The translations under genes and the position numbers were made by a program. From positions 37,253,001-37,317,000 of the forward strand of contig OY747704.1 of the NCBI GenBank assembly GCA_963556495.2: 64,000 bases of DNA. The letters are read 5' to 3'. How positions within the stretch are numbered: the stretch's first letter is position 1; every line of letters begins with the position of its first letter. Shown piece after piece: positions 41,401 through 52,000 of the stretch. Source of the DNA: Valencia hispanica. Its lineage: Eukaryota; Chordata; Actinopteri; Cyprinodontiformes; Valenciidae. The notes beneath the pieces were generated by a model. The model saw only the letters and a list, made by a program, of their open reading frames with translations, did no database searches and was not told where the DNA came from.

Positions 41401-42908
41401 TCTCATTACTTAAACACACAAATGAAATGCATACAATTAACAGACAATCTTCTGACTATTTGGCTATTACAATATCTGACCATGCAACAATATCTATTAT
41501 TAGATATTCAGTTATCAACCCATAAACTTAGTCCACCACTTTGGAAGTTTAACTCTCTTTTCTTGGTAGACAAAGGATTTTGTCACATAATTTCAAAATC
41601 TATTGATGAGTTCAATAGATGGGAGAGAGTTGAAGTTCACCTTAGAGGATAAATTATTTGTATGCTGCACTTTTTAATAAATAGCTTAACTCCTGGATTA
41701 CTGAATTTACAACTGCAATTAGTAACCTTGATCAATGTTGTGCTCTGAATCCTATTCCAGAACTGCTCAAACAACATACGAATTTACAGGCAAACTTCGA
41801 TCTTAATTCAACCAATGAGGCAGAATGCTTATTACTCCATAGTCATTGTGGATATAATGAACATGGCGACAAAGCTAGTCGTTAACTTGCACATCAGTTA
41901 TGGCACCAGGCCATTTAGAGATTGATTCATAGCATTAAAAATATTTCTAATGTAATTACTATGGACCCCATTGAAATCAATTCTACTTTTCAATAATTTT
42001 ACTCATTATATGAATCAGGATTTCCTATGGACAATACTAAAATGAATAATTTTTTTCGAACACTTCTGAATCCTGTCATTGATTCTGATGCCACAAAACA
42101 CTTGGATTCCACACTTACGCTTGAAGAAGTGCTAAAGTCAATTAAGGCTATGCAATCTAATAAAGCCCCTGGCCCTGATGGGTTTCCAATCAAATTTTTC
42201 AAAAAGTTTAGTGAAAGGTTGGCACCACTACTTTTGATTATGTTCAACAAATCCCTAGAATGTGTTTATTTACTCCCACACAAATCTCTATAGCTCTCCT
42301 TAAAAAGGACAAAGATCCAACCCTGTGCTGTTCTTATAGACCATTGTCTTTGCTTAATGCGGATGTAAAAGTGTTGGCTAAAGTAATTGCATCTGGTTTG
42401 GAGAATGTGCTTCCGTCTATTATTTCTGAAGAGCAGAATGGTTTTATAAAGGGGCGTCAGTTGTTTTTTAACACCCGTACTCTTTTTAATATAATTTACT
42501 CTAAGCATTTGGCCGAGGTCTCTGAGATTGTAATTACTATTACTGAAACATAATTCAATTCGGTGGAGTACCTATTTGCTGTTTTAAAGAAATTTAGATT
42601 TGGTGATAAATTTGATCGCTATATTTGGAATTTCTGACTCTTTGCTGCCTTTAAACACAACACAAAAGGATATTATGCCTTTCACATCCTTAATAGTAAG
42701 GCGTTTTTCACTATTTCACTGGAAGTCTGCGAGATATCCCTCTATATCCCGGTGGCTTGTTGATATGTTTTTTTCAAAAAATAACGAAAATCATGTATAC
42801 ACTGAGAGGATGCACAAGCAAGTTTGTCTACAAATAAAAATGCTTTATTGATTACTTCTTTAACTTGGAACTATTACCAAACTGAATTTGTGCATGCTGT
42901 TAGGTCCG

Positions 42909-42992
42909 TTCAGGCAGCTCGTTTTTAGTTTGAAACGAAAAAAATAAAATAAAAAATCGTTTTCGTTTCAAATGAAAAGTGAACTGCCTGAA
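42909..42992. repeat. Imperfect 33-bp palindrome
   Basis: TTCAGGCAGCTCGTTTTTAG at the left, with the right arm reading TTCAGGCAGTTCACTTTTCA in reverse complement; 27 of 33 bases match around an A/T-rich centre. It resembles a foldback MITE within the LINE fragment. Confidence 0.65.
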
Positions 42993-43217
42993 TTTACAGA
43001 GACCCTTTTATCTGTTGTTACATGTTTAACTGATATGCCATTTTGTCAGTTTGTTTGCTATGGTCCTGCTAAGCTGAGTTGGGGGTAGGTCTGGGGTTTG
43101 TTCATTAGTCTTTAGCTTGTGTTTTCTAATAAAGTTGGAGTCGATTCTACCTTGAGTTCAAATTTCTATGTATATAGGCGTGTGTATTTATGTTTATCCA
43201 TAATCACATGTGTCTAG

Positions 43218-43218
<1 letters not shown>

Positions 43219-43248
<30 letters not shown>

Positions 43249-43273
43249 TGTATGTATGTATGTATGTATGTAT
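43219..43273. repeat. (TATG)n microsatellite
   Basis: About 13 TATG units near the 3' end of the L1-type fragment. Confidence 0.9.
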
Positions 43274-43967
43274 ACTTATTTGGGAAAATGTGAACTGTAT
43301 TTATCATTGAACGCCTTTTATTCTTTATTTCAATAGTCAATAAAAACATTTTGGAGGGAAAAAAATGAACGCACAACAAGAAATATTTTCAAACGTGTTT
43401 ATTTCAGTGAAAACGCTAACATATTAGCTTTAATTATATTAGTGTGGATGTTTTTATCATATATAGGTGTGTGCATATGCATTGAGAAATGTGAGCAATT
43501 TAGGTCAAAATGCAGTACATAGAATAGAAATTCCCTGAACACTAGAGAAATTCAAGCGTAAAAGCAGCAAAGTGACAGATTCACACAAAGATTCAAACTT
43601 GGAATACAAAAAACAGAATCAGGAACAACAGTTTACATACAATAGGGGCAAAATTACAACACTAAAATACTGTGAAGATATAAAAAATAGAGTACTCAGG
43701 TTCAAGAAACGTGCAACTGAGAAGGATAATTCTATTTGTACATTAAAGAACAAGCTATTTACAAAGAGTGACAAATAAGAAACTAAAAACAACAGAGATG
43801 TGGAAGAAAGGATCAACCTAAGCCTCCTCTTTGTGAGACTATCATACAACCACAGCTGCTTCGGTTTCGCTGTAACACAGACTATTACAAGAGATCCTTC
43901 CTTCCCACAGCCATCAGCATTTACATCAACTCCTTGAATAAATTTAAATAGTACGAGCTACAAAGGT

Positions 43968-45510
43968 GTCAAGTAACGAAGTACAAATACTTAATTACCT
44001 TACTTAAGTAGAAATTTTAGGTATTTATATTTTACTGAAGTAATTATCTATGGGCCTACTTTTTACTTCTACTCCCTACATTTTCACGCAATTATCTGAA
44101 CTTTCTACTCCTTACATTTTAAAAATAGCCTCGTTACTCCTGTTTCATCAAGTCTTTTATTAAGAAGACGCAAAAAAAAAAAAAACTATCTAAAAATGCG
44201 CCAACTGGATAGAATTTGACGGTGGTTTGATTATAATTTTAACATACAACCCTGCTTGTATGCAATCCATTGCATAGGCTACTGTGCACACAGGGGTCCC
44301 GTTAACCCAGTGTTTCTCAAACTATGGGGCGAGCCCCACTAGTGGGACGCAGAGGTATTGCAGGTGGGGCGTGACATCAATGGGATTTAAATAGTTTTTC
44401 CCCCCTAGATTCTGTCGTGAACGTTTCACTGCACTGTAAATTAAATCAACCAGCTCCCCCCTTCCACACAATTAAACAGTCAAATAAATTAGCAATTGTG
44501 ATCATCATTGTAAACAGAACCGGGACCTGGAACATCGGGGTGGGAGTTTGACGTTGGAATTTATCGCAGCAGAACAAAACAAGCTGAAGTAGCCGCATTA
44601 TCAGAGATTCCATCTGCAAAATGTACAAATATCTAAAAACTCTAACTCGGCTATTTAAATAAATAAAACACTTTAAAAATCAGGCGTGGTCACCATTCTG
44701 TTGGGGCGATAAAAGCATGGGGGGCTTGTGTATGTTCCTTTGTCCAAAGTGGGGAATGATAAAAAAAAGTTTGAGAAACACTGCGTTAACCGAATATTTT
44801 CCATATTAGTCCGTTTTTTTTCTTACAACAGTGACGGAAAATCCGAAGGCCACTTGTAATTTTTTCAGATTATAATTCACACCCCTGACCATTTGGTGCA
44901 GACGCGCAGACATTTTTTGGGGGTGGAGTTAAAGCGCGGAGTACAAGTAACTGAATCAATAAATTAATAAGAAGATTCCCATGAAGCTATCTGAGCATCA
45001 TCTCAGACCGGGAGGCTTTGGAACGTGACTGTTACCGGTGCGGCTGGTTAAAGACGCGCTTCAAAGAGCCCGGTGTTGTGCCAAGCACCCGTGCGAAAGA
45101 GTGCATGCTCCGACATTTTCTGCTGGTGAAGCGATATGAAGGTGGGTTCAGAGAGTCTTTCCGACATCTGATCAATTGAATCTGAGAAATGTTCCCGGAT
45201 TTCAAAACTTTGGCTGAAGTGGAGCTTTTAGTTCCAGTCTCCAGTGCGTCAGCGCGGATTCAGCCTCTAGAACAGTGGTTCCCAACATGAGGTTCGTGAG
45301 CCCCAAGGGGGTCATTAAGCTTTATTCTTTAATGTCATTTTTTAAATTACATTACTTTTACTTTCATACTTTAAGTAGTTTTGAATCCAGTACTTTACTT
45401 TTACTTGAGTAAAAAACTTGACTTCATACTTCAACAGAAGTGCTTTTAAACCCTAGTATCTATACTTCTACTTGAGTATTGAATGTGAGTACTTTTGACA
45501 CCTCTGATGA
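43968..45510. mobile_element. 1.5-kb hAT-like element inside LINE end
   Basis: Both ends are inverted: AGGTGTCAAGTAACGAAGTAC at the left and, reversed, AGGTGTCAAAAGTAC at the right. GAGCTACA and GAGCAACG at the outside could be a decayed 8-base target duplication, which favours hAT. It contains no intact transposase. Another element, 44308-44783, is nested inside. Confidence 0.6.
44308..44783. mobile_element. hAT MITE with perfect target duplication
   Basis: Termini are CAGTGTTTCTCAAACT and its exact 16-base reverse complement, followed internally by GGGGCGAGCCCCAC, typical of Charlie-like hAT elements. The direct repeat CGTTAACC flanks it on both sides (44300-44307, 44784-44791) without mismatch, showing recent insertion. 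476 bases, no coding capacity. Confidence 0.9.
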
Positions 45511-45569
45511 GCAACGAAAAGACTTAATTTTCTTCTGGGATCAATAAAGCATTTTTGAAATGAATATTG

Positions 45570-47782
45570 GCAGAAATCCATCTGTCACTCCCTCCCTCCC
45601 TCCCTCCTGGTGGACTGAGTTTCTCACCCAACCTACTCCGGTTGCCTGCCTCTGTCACTTACCTGGTAGCGCTTAGACAGGTTTGCGCAAACTTGTTTTT
45701 TAAGGTTGGATACAAACACTGTGTCTCCCTCTTTCACTGTCAGATGTGCCTCAAGCTTTTGGAGAATTTGTAGTATCTCTCCACATGTGGGGCTCTTTTC
45801 TGAAGACACGCAGAGTGTTGATGTGTAGATAATTTTCATGAGACCGATGAAGTCTTCAGCTCTCCCAAAATCCTCCTCAGTCAGCCGACCAAGTCTGTAT
45901 GGAAAATAATTAAGAACACATAGATCTGTTTTAGATATTTTATCAGTTTTTATTAAAAATACACCTCACATATGCATTCCCTACACATACTCTATCATAG
46001 TGACTGTTTTTTTGTAGTAAGGTAATCGATTTACTGGTGTACTGTATTTCCTCACTGTTTTTTAATTCATATTTTGTGGATTTTTTTGGTCTAGATTCAT
46101 CTATCTCTACCTGTCCCTTTCAATGTTTTTCCTCAGCCGCTGATCCAAGCTGGCTGCTTGAATTGCAGGACACTGCTCTGTGAATCTCTCCAACATTAGA
46201 TACAGAGAGTTCCAGCGCGTTCTCACATCAAGGATGAGTGAGTGTCGGGGCAGCTCTGATTAAAAAAAAAATATATTTTAAGTATTTTAGCAGATTCTTT
46301 TCATCTTTGGAAACTTAATATTTGTATTTAAAATTGGACTCAAATACTGTGATACTACTCTCATAAAAGATAAAAAACATAAAGTCATGTTACTGTCAAT
46401 GCACATCACTTTGTATATCTTACGTAGAAGTTATTGTTTCTCTTGAAGAACCACCTTTGCCATCAAGCACCTCTTCATCCACACAACAATTGTTCGAACC
46501 TAGGCCACCAACTGACTTACTTAATTTAGGGAATATAGACTTTGTGCAGCCAGATTAAGTGTGTGGGCAAAACAGCACAGTTTCACAAATTGCAGTTGCT
46601 TAATAGCCACATCCATATTTGCAGCATTATCAACAGTGATAGCTACAATTTTCTCAGAAATTCCAAACTCTGAGAGAATGTCACTAATTTCTTCTGCCAC
46701 AACACAACCAGTCTGTACTTTGTACACAGCTTTTGTTTTTAGCACTTTTTGCTGCATTTTTGCCTCCACTATATAGTGTGCTGTCATGGTGAGGTAATGG
46801 TCCTGTGTGATGCTACTCCAACCATCACATGTGAGTGCCACAGAGGAAACAAGACTGAGCTCAGAAATTATATTGGATTTCTCAACTTTGTACCAAGATG
46901 GAACTAATCTAGTTGCTAAATAGTCCCTAGAAGGTGGTGCATGCTTTGGGTTTAGAGTTTTCACCATGTCCTTGCAAACAAAAACAGAGTGCCACTGTAA
47001 CGTTAGCTCAGTATTAATTAGCTTAACTCTATAGTTATTGCTTTACTAACCTAAACGTTGGTGTTTCTACATCAGAAAAGGGATGCAGGTGTTTCACGAT
47101 ATACGCGGTAACCTTTCTGTGGCACTCTTCCACTTGCTGCACAGTCATCTTTCCCTTGGCTGCGATGGTGAACGGAGAAGGTGCAACTACCTGGCTAACT
47201 TTAGCAATCTCAGATCGGTCGTACACCAAAAAAAACAATGGGCTAATGTAAGCTGGATATTAGCATTTCAGTTGCACAACGGTTCGAGTGTAACTTGTTT
47301 GCTGCCTCAATGTTGACATAAGACATACTTTACTTTTTTACTTACCGGAGTTGAACTGCAGTGCGCTAGGCTGATGGTCAGACCCAGAGGAAGAGCTGGT
47401 GGACACCGGCCGGCGCAGCGGGTCAAACAAAGGGCAATCAATGATTTCCACACCATGAACCTGAAGGTGTTTGATCATATTTGTTGTGCACCCTCCTGTG
47501 CATGATAAAGTTTTCTTACAAGTATTGCACTGCACCGTGTTCTTATTTTGCTTGCTAAAGTGAAGCCAAACTTTAGATCGCTTTCGCGCACTTTCCATGA
47601 CTGGGAGGCAACGCTATGACTTCCGGCGGATTCTTCTTCGTTGGTATTCCACGGGTTCTTCTTCCGGATGGCGCACTGGGAATCAAAACTAGGAATCGGA
47701 TTAAAAAAATTTGAACGATTCCGGGAGAATCGACATATGAGTCCCCGTTCCAATCAATGCTCGATTCTCGATGCCCAACCCT
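45570..47782 (-). mobile_element. hAT transposase remnant with BED finger
   Basis: ZBED-type hAT transposase on the minus strand in pieces: 47338-47598 (BED zinc finger, KVWLHFS..CNTC..HLQVH), 47035-47238, 46521-46967 (LTCDGWSS, ITVDNAANM, CCFAHTLNL) and near 46140-46260 (RTRWNSLYLMLERF). The C-terminal part continues to about 45633. The 5' end, GGGTTGGGCATCGAGAATCG, lies at 47760-47782. Open frames are separated by non-coding spacers and stops, so it is not active. ZBED-like domesticated genes exist, but the breaks argue for a dead transposon. Confidence 0.75.
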
Positions 47783-47784
47783 AC

Positions 47785-48665
47785 ACCTGAGTGTCCAAAA
47801 CATGCAGCCGCAGATCAGATGAAAGGGTGTCTTGGTGCCAAGTACACATATGGATACCTTTATGTTTGAACATGATGTTCATTATGCACAATCCATGATG
47901 AGCACAGAAGTCCAGTAAAGAAACACCGCTCGGGTTCAGATCCGGAGGGTCACACCTCCCAACTGCACCTCTCCAGGTCTCACTGTCATTGCCCACGTGA
48001 GCATTGAAGTCCCCCAGTAGAACAAGGGAGTCCCCAGGAGGCGCACTCTCCGGCACCCCCTCCAAGGACTCCAGAAAGGGTGGGTAATCTAATCTGCCAT
48101 TCGACGCATAAGCACAAACAACAGTCAGGACTCGTCCCCCCACCCATAGGCAGAGGGAGGCTACCCTCTCATTCACCCCAACGTACAGGCGCCGAGATGG
48201 GGGGCAACAAGTATGCCCACCCCTGCTCTGCCCCTCTCAGCAGGGGCAACGAGTGGAAAAGAGTCCAACCCCTCTTGAGGATATAGGTTCCAACCTCTCA
48301 AGCTCGCACACCAGCTCCAGCTCCTTCCCCACCAGAGAGGTGACATTCCACATCCTGAGAGCCAGCTTCTGCAGCCGAAGATGGCACCGCCAAGGTTCCG
48401 CCTTTGGCCACTGTCTTTTGCCACTACCCATCCTACATTGCACCTGACACCTATGGCCTCTCCCACAGGTGGTGAGATCATGGAAAGGGGGCCCATGTCA
48501 CCCCTTTGGGCTGAGCCCAGCTGGGCCCCATATGTAAAGGCCAGGCCACCAGGCGCTCGGCAACGTGCCCCACCTCCAGGTTTGGGTCTCGAGGGGGGCC
48601 CCAGTGACCCGTGTCCATGCGAGGGAACACTTAGTTCATTGTGTTTCTTTATAGGGATATTCTGC
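47785..48665 (-). mobile_element. LINE endonuclease fragment
   Basis: Minus-strand ORFs at 48173-48667 and 47781-48176 encode an APE-type endonuclease: MWNVTSLVGKELELV near the start, [15 protein letters not shown] and [26 protein letters not shown] frameshift separates them and everything after [10 protein letters not shown] is missing. It ends at the 5' end of the hAT remnant. Clade not resolved. Confidence 0.75.
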
Positions 48666-51600
48666 ATGTTATTACAAAAAAATAGTGCAAATCATAGCAA
48701 GCATGGTAACACTTGTTGAGTTTGTTGTAAGCAGTGATGGTTATACACTCCAACAGTTGCTATAATAATAAAAGTTACTCACCGACTGCATGGCTGTGTT
48801 TAAGCTCTTGCTGCCCAACTAGCTTCTTTGTGGACTTTCCATTTTGAATCATGCGCATATAAATTTCTCACAGTCCTTGTTGGAAGCGTCTGTATCGCCG
48901 TCAATTATGACTTAAATATAGTGGCTTGGTCTGATATGGTATCTTTGGCCAGGCCGGATTTCATTTAGGGTAGAATGATATCAGAGTGAAGAACGGGCAC
49001 ACTCCAATTGTTGTTTTGTGATGAAAGCACCACTGAAAATCCCTCTTCTGAACTCCGCTGGATTCTCGAAGCATGAGTATGCCATCTACCGGTGGACTGG
49101 TAACAAACACGTAGGATTTGTGGGAATTGTTGTAGGATATAAGTCTAATTACATTGTAATAATGACACCTATGGCTGCAGTTAAGTTGTTTGTTCAGCTC
49201 AGCTACCATACACAGTAGCCTTTTTCTTCTTTTTATGTGGCTCCCATTCAGTTTGTGGTGGATTGAGTGAGTGGGATCCGCTTAGGATAAAAACCAGTTT
49301 AAAACACACAGCAAATAAAACAGCAGACAAACTTATGCGTGCGATGACGCTAAATGAGCCAAAAGGTTCAGCGCTTAAAAACACATTGACCAACAATGAA
49401 CGAGCTCTAACTCGTCCGTACTATATTTTCCCTGTTTATCTGCCCAGACACAAGATTAGGATAATTGAACTGGTTCAGTCCTACTTTGCTTTGAGAGAGG
49501 TCCAGTCCACAAAGGGGGAAGCAAAATGTGTCCGTAGTTGAGCAAAAAGGGAGAAACAAAACCTTGCGCTGGGGTTCTTCGGAATCTCGGTCCTGGCTGC
49601 AGGACTGACGGCTGCGAATTGACGTCGTAAAGAATTGTCTTCGAACAATTCTAATCTCGCCCAGGCTAGGTATGCAAACGGACGCTGGGTAGACGGTTGT
49701 ACTTTAAAGGTTATAAAAGTGGTTTCTTTCCCGCCCTGCAGGTCAGAAGTCACATGGATTCATCGGTAAATAGCGTGTCTGCTTGCATTGCCAAGCAATG
49801 ATGGAAAGGACAGGGTGTCGGTCGCTGCTGACTCCTTTTATACATTTTGGGATGTCATCGTTGGGCACGGCTAATGGGAATGTGTTGGGGTCACAACTAA
49901 GAATGCTGGGAATGCGGTCTGTTCAGTTCATTTGTGCAAAATGAATCCCCAACAAGCATGAGTACACGCATATGATATCAGACAGATACCCGATGCTGGT
50001 ATGAACAACAAAAAATTGCATTACTTCACTGGCTTTTTCTTTTGTCTTTCCCATTTCAAAGAGTAACTACCAGAAATTGGCCTCTTTTGCCCCTTTTCTG
50101 CTAGGGTTGGCTCAGCCTGGACCAGGTGGGGTCCGCCCCTATTTAGCGCGTTTGCGTTACCTTTGTCTAGGCCGAGCCGATCCCTTTTTTCAGACTACAG
50201 TCTACAACGGCCGGAGTGGGGCAGACTACAAGCACTGGAAGTGCTTTACAGAAACAGATGCTATATATAGTGAAAAGCCGGCGAGCAACAGGAGAGACAG
50301 TGGTCTAGATACCGGCTCCAGCATTGGCATCTGTAATGTCGGAAAACAGTGAGTGATGACAGATTTTTACTGAAACTTTTGCTACTCTGAGCCCGCCCAT
50401 GTCCTTGCCCACTGCCGCATTCCTGAGATGGCAATGGAAAAAAAACAACCAGGCCGTTCTGGGCAGAGCTGATCCTAGTGGAAAAAAGGGTATTTATCAT
50501 TTCCTATTGTTTGCCTTTCAGTGATAAAGGAAGTTGTGGATTGCTGCCAACAGGGGACAGACAATCTGATTAAATTAGCTAAGTAAAAATGCTTACCAGT
50601 AATTTATGATACTTTGCAGGGATTGGTGTAATTTTGTTTGAAAAACTGAATTTATTAATGTGGGAATTTTGTCCCCACTGTATAGTTGGACACAAACCCA
50701 AATGACAATTAAAAGAATCATGTTATGCTGCTTCAATAAAAGATTAAGTTATTTTAAAGCCTTCACACATATTTCCCAGGTGTTCCAACAAATATGTACA
50801 CTCCTGTATCCACATGCTATAAATTATAATAATAAGAGTCAAAATGTCAAATTAAAATAACTGAACTAAAAGTTGGACAGGACGGTAGCTAAGTTCTTAA
50901 ATTCATTTTTTGACTTGTCTTATTTGCATGGTATGTTGTTTTGTCTTCCCGATTTTGAAGAGTAGCTAAGAAAAAAGACATGAGGTCATGAATTATTAAT
51001 TAAAAGTTCAACAAGCTGATAAACCACAAGAATAAAGTATATAAATAAACATTGGTTACATTTATTTTACAGGAATTCTGTAATAAAAACATTACCGAAA
51101 ACAATTTGCTTAATATATGTTTTTTCTTCTCAGAAGAAACATTAAATGTTGATTTTTCAAAGATTTTCAGTGGGAGATGCTACAATCGCAATTGAAGATT
51201 TTTTTAAGGCTTTTTACACATCTTTACCAGAGGGGCCCATAATGTAGAAAGTGTTTGATCCATAAAATACATAAGACTTAAAAAGGGTTAATTTCAAGAA
51301 AACATTTCTAGAGATTTTTTTAAACTAAACTAAAGTCACTAACTTATCCAAGAGATGTGTTTTGAATTGATACAAAAATTTGTGTCCGTGTTTCTCAGAC
51401 CTTAAACAAAATAAAATCTGAAACAATACAAACAAGTAACCAGTGAGTAGGCAGAATCAACCCATGCTTTTATTTATTCCATTGCATATAAAAACTTTTT
51501 TCATTCTTTTTTGTTTGTTTTGTAGATAAAGTCGTATGATCTACAGTGCTATCCAATAGACTGCGATTAACAAGGATTCCATTAAAATAACATTTTAATT

Positions 51601-52000
51601 GTCCTGTGAAACGTCCAGACAAGTTGGCATTCTAAAGATATAACCCAAAAAAATAACTGTCCTGAAGACCATTTTTTGTTTTCTGATTTTACAGTTTGTG
51701 TTTTCCTTGCACACCATAAAAAAATAGAACACATAATGAGAAAAGAACCCACTATTTCCATTGGTCCAGGGCTGTTTAAAATCTACAGTATGTGTGTCAA
51801 AATAAAAGTCCTGTTTTCAGGACGATGATGCCCCCCTCCCACGGTTCCCTTCAGTACAGAGATATAACCGACCCCTCTTCTTTCCAGGCAGAAACATGTC
51901 AGTGGTTCTGGATATTGCAGGTAACGTGAGTGGAAGTGTGGGCCGCGCATGGATGGGCAACACACCGTCAAGTGTTTCAGCCAGAATTAATGCAGCAGTG
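48666..52000. other. Unidentified region
   Basis: No gene is recognised. 48.7-50.4 kb has more CpG than its surroundings and a TATAAAAG at about 49716, with short ORFs on both strands. A minus-strand piece at about 48780-48860 is open and ends at a GTGAGT donor, but has no clear partner. This could be an unfamiliar transposon, LTR fragment or noncoding exon. 50.4-52.0 kb is AT-rich. Confidence 0.35.

Larger units (their letters stand above)
41420..43370 (+). mobile_element. L1/Tx1-type LINE fragment, inactive
   Basis: ORFs at 42027-42293 and 42260-42553 keep reverse transcriptase block 0-2 (MQSNKAPGPDGFP, SYRPLSLLNADVKVLAK, EQNGFIKGRQ). The upstream part, 41450-41640, resembles the end of an endonuclease (DHATISI). 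Stops and frameshifts follow, and 43220-43273 is a microsatellite. The end near 43330-43365 with CAATAAAAA fits an L1-like tail. A 33-bp palindrome at 42909-42992 interrupts it. Confidence 0.75.
43795..45563 (+). mobile_element. 3' end of L2/Rex1-type LINE split by a transposon
   Basis: The segment at 43800-43967 matches the last part of the LINE at 27834-31750 (CCTCCTCTTTGTGAGACTATCATACAACC, then the 3' UTR up to GAGCTAC). The final part resumes at about 45511 with TTCTGGGATCAATAAAGCATTTTTGAA. The 1.5-kb insert between them is a separate element. Confidence 0.8.

Noticed and set aside
43219..43273. CRISPR-like short regular repeats
   Set aside because: Plain TATG microsatellite in vertebrate DNA.
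46521..47598. Possible domesticated ZBED gene
   Set aside because: Open pieces are separated by stops and frame changes, and a hAT terminal sequence is next to it, so a dead transposon is the simpler view.
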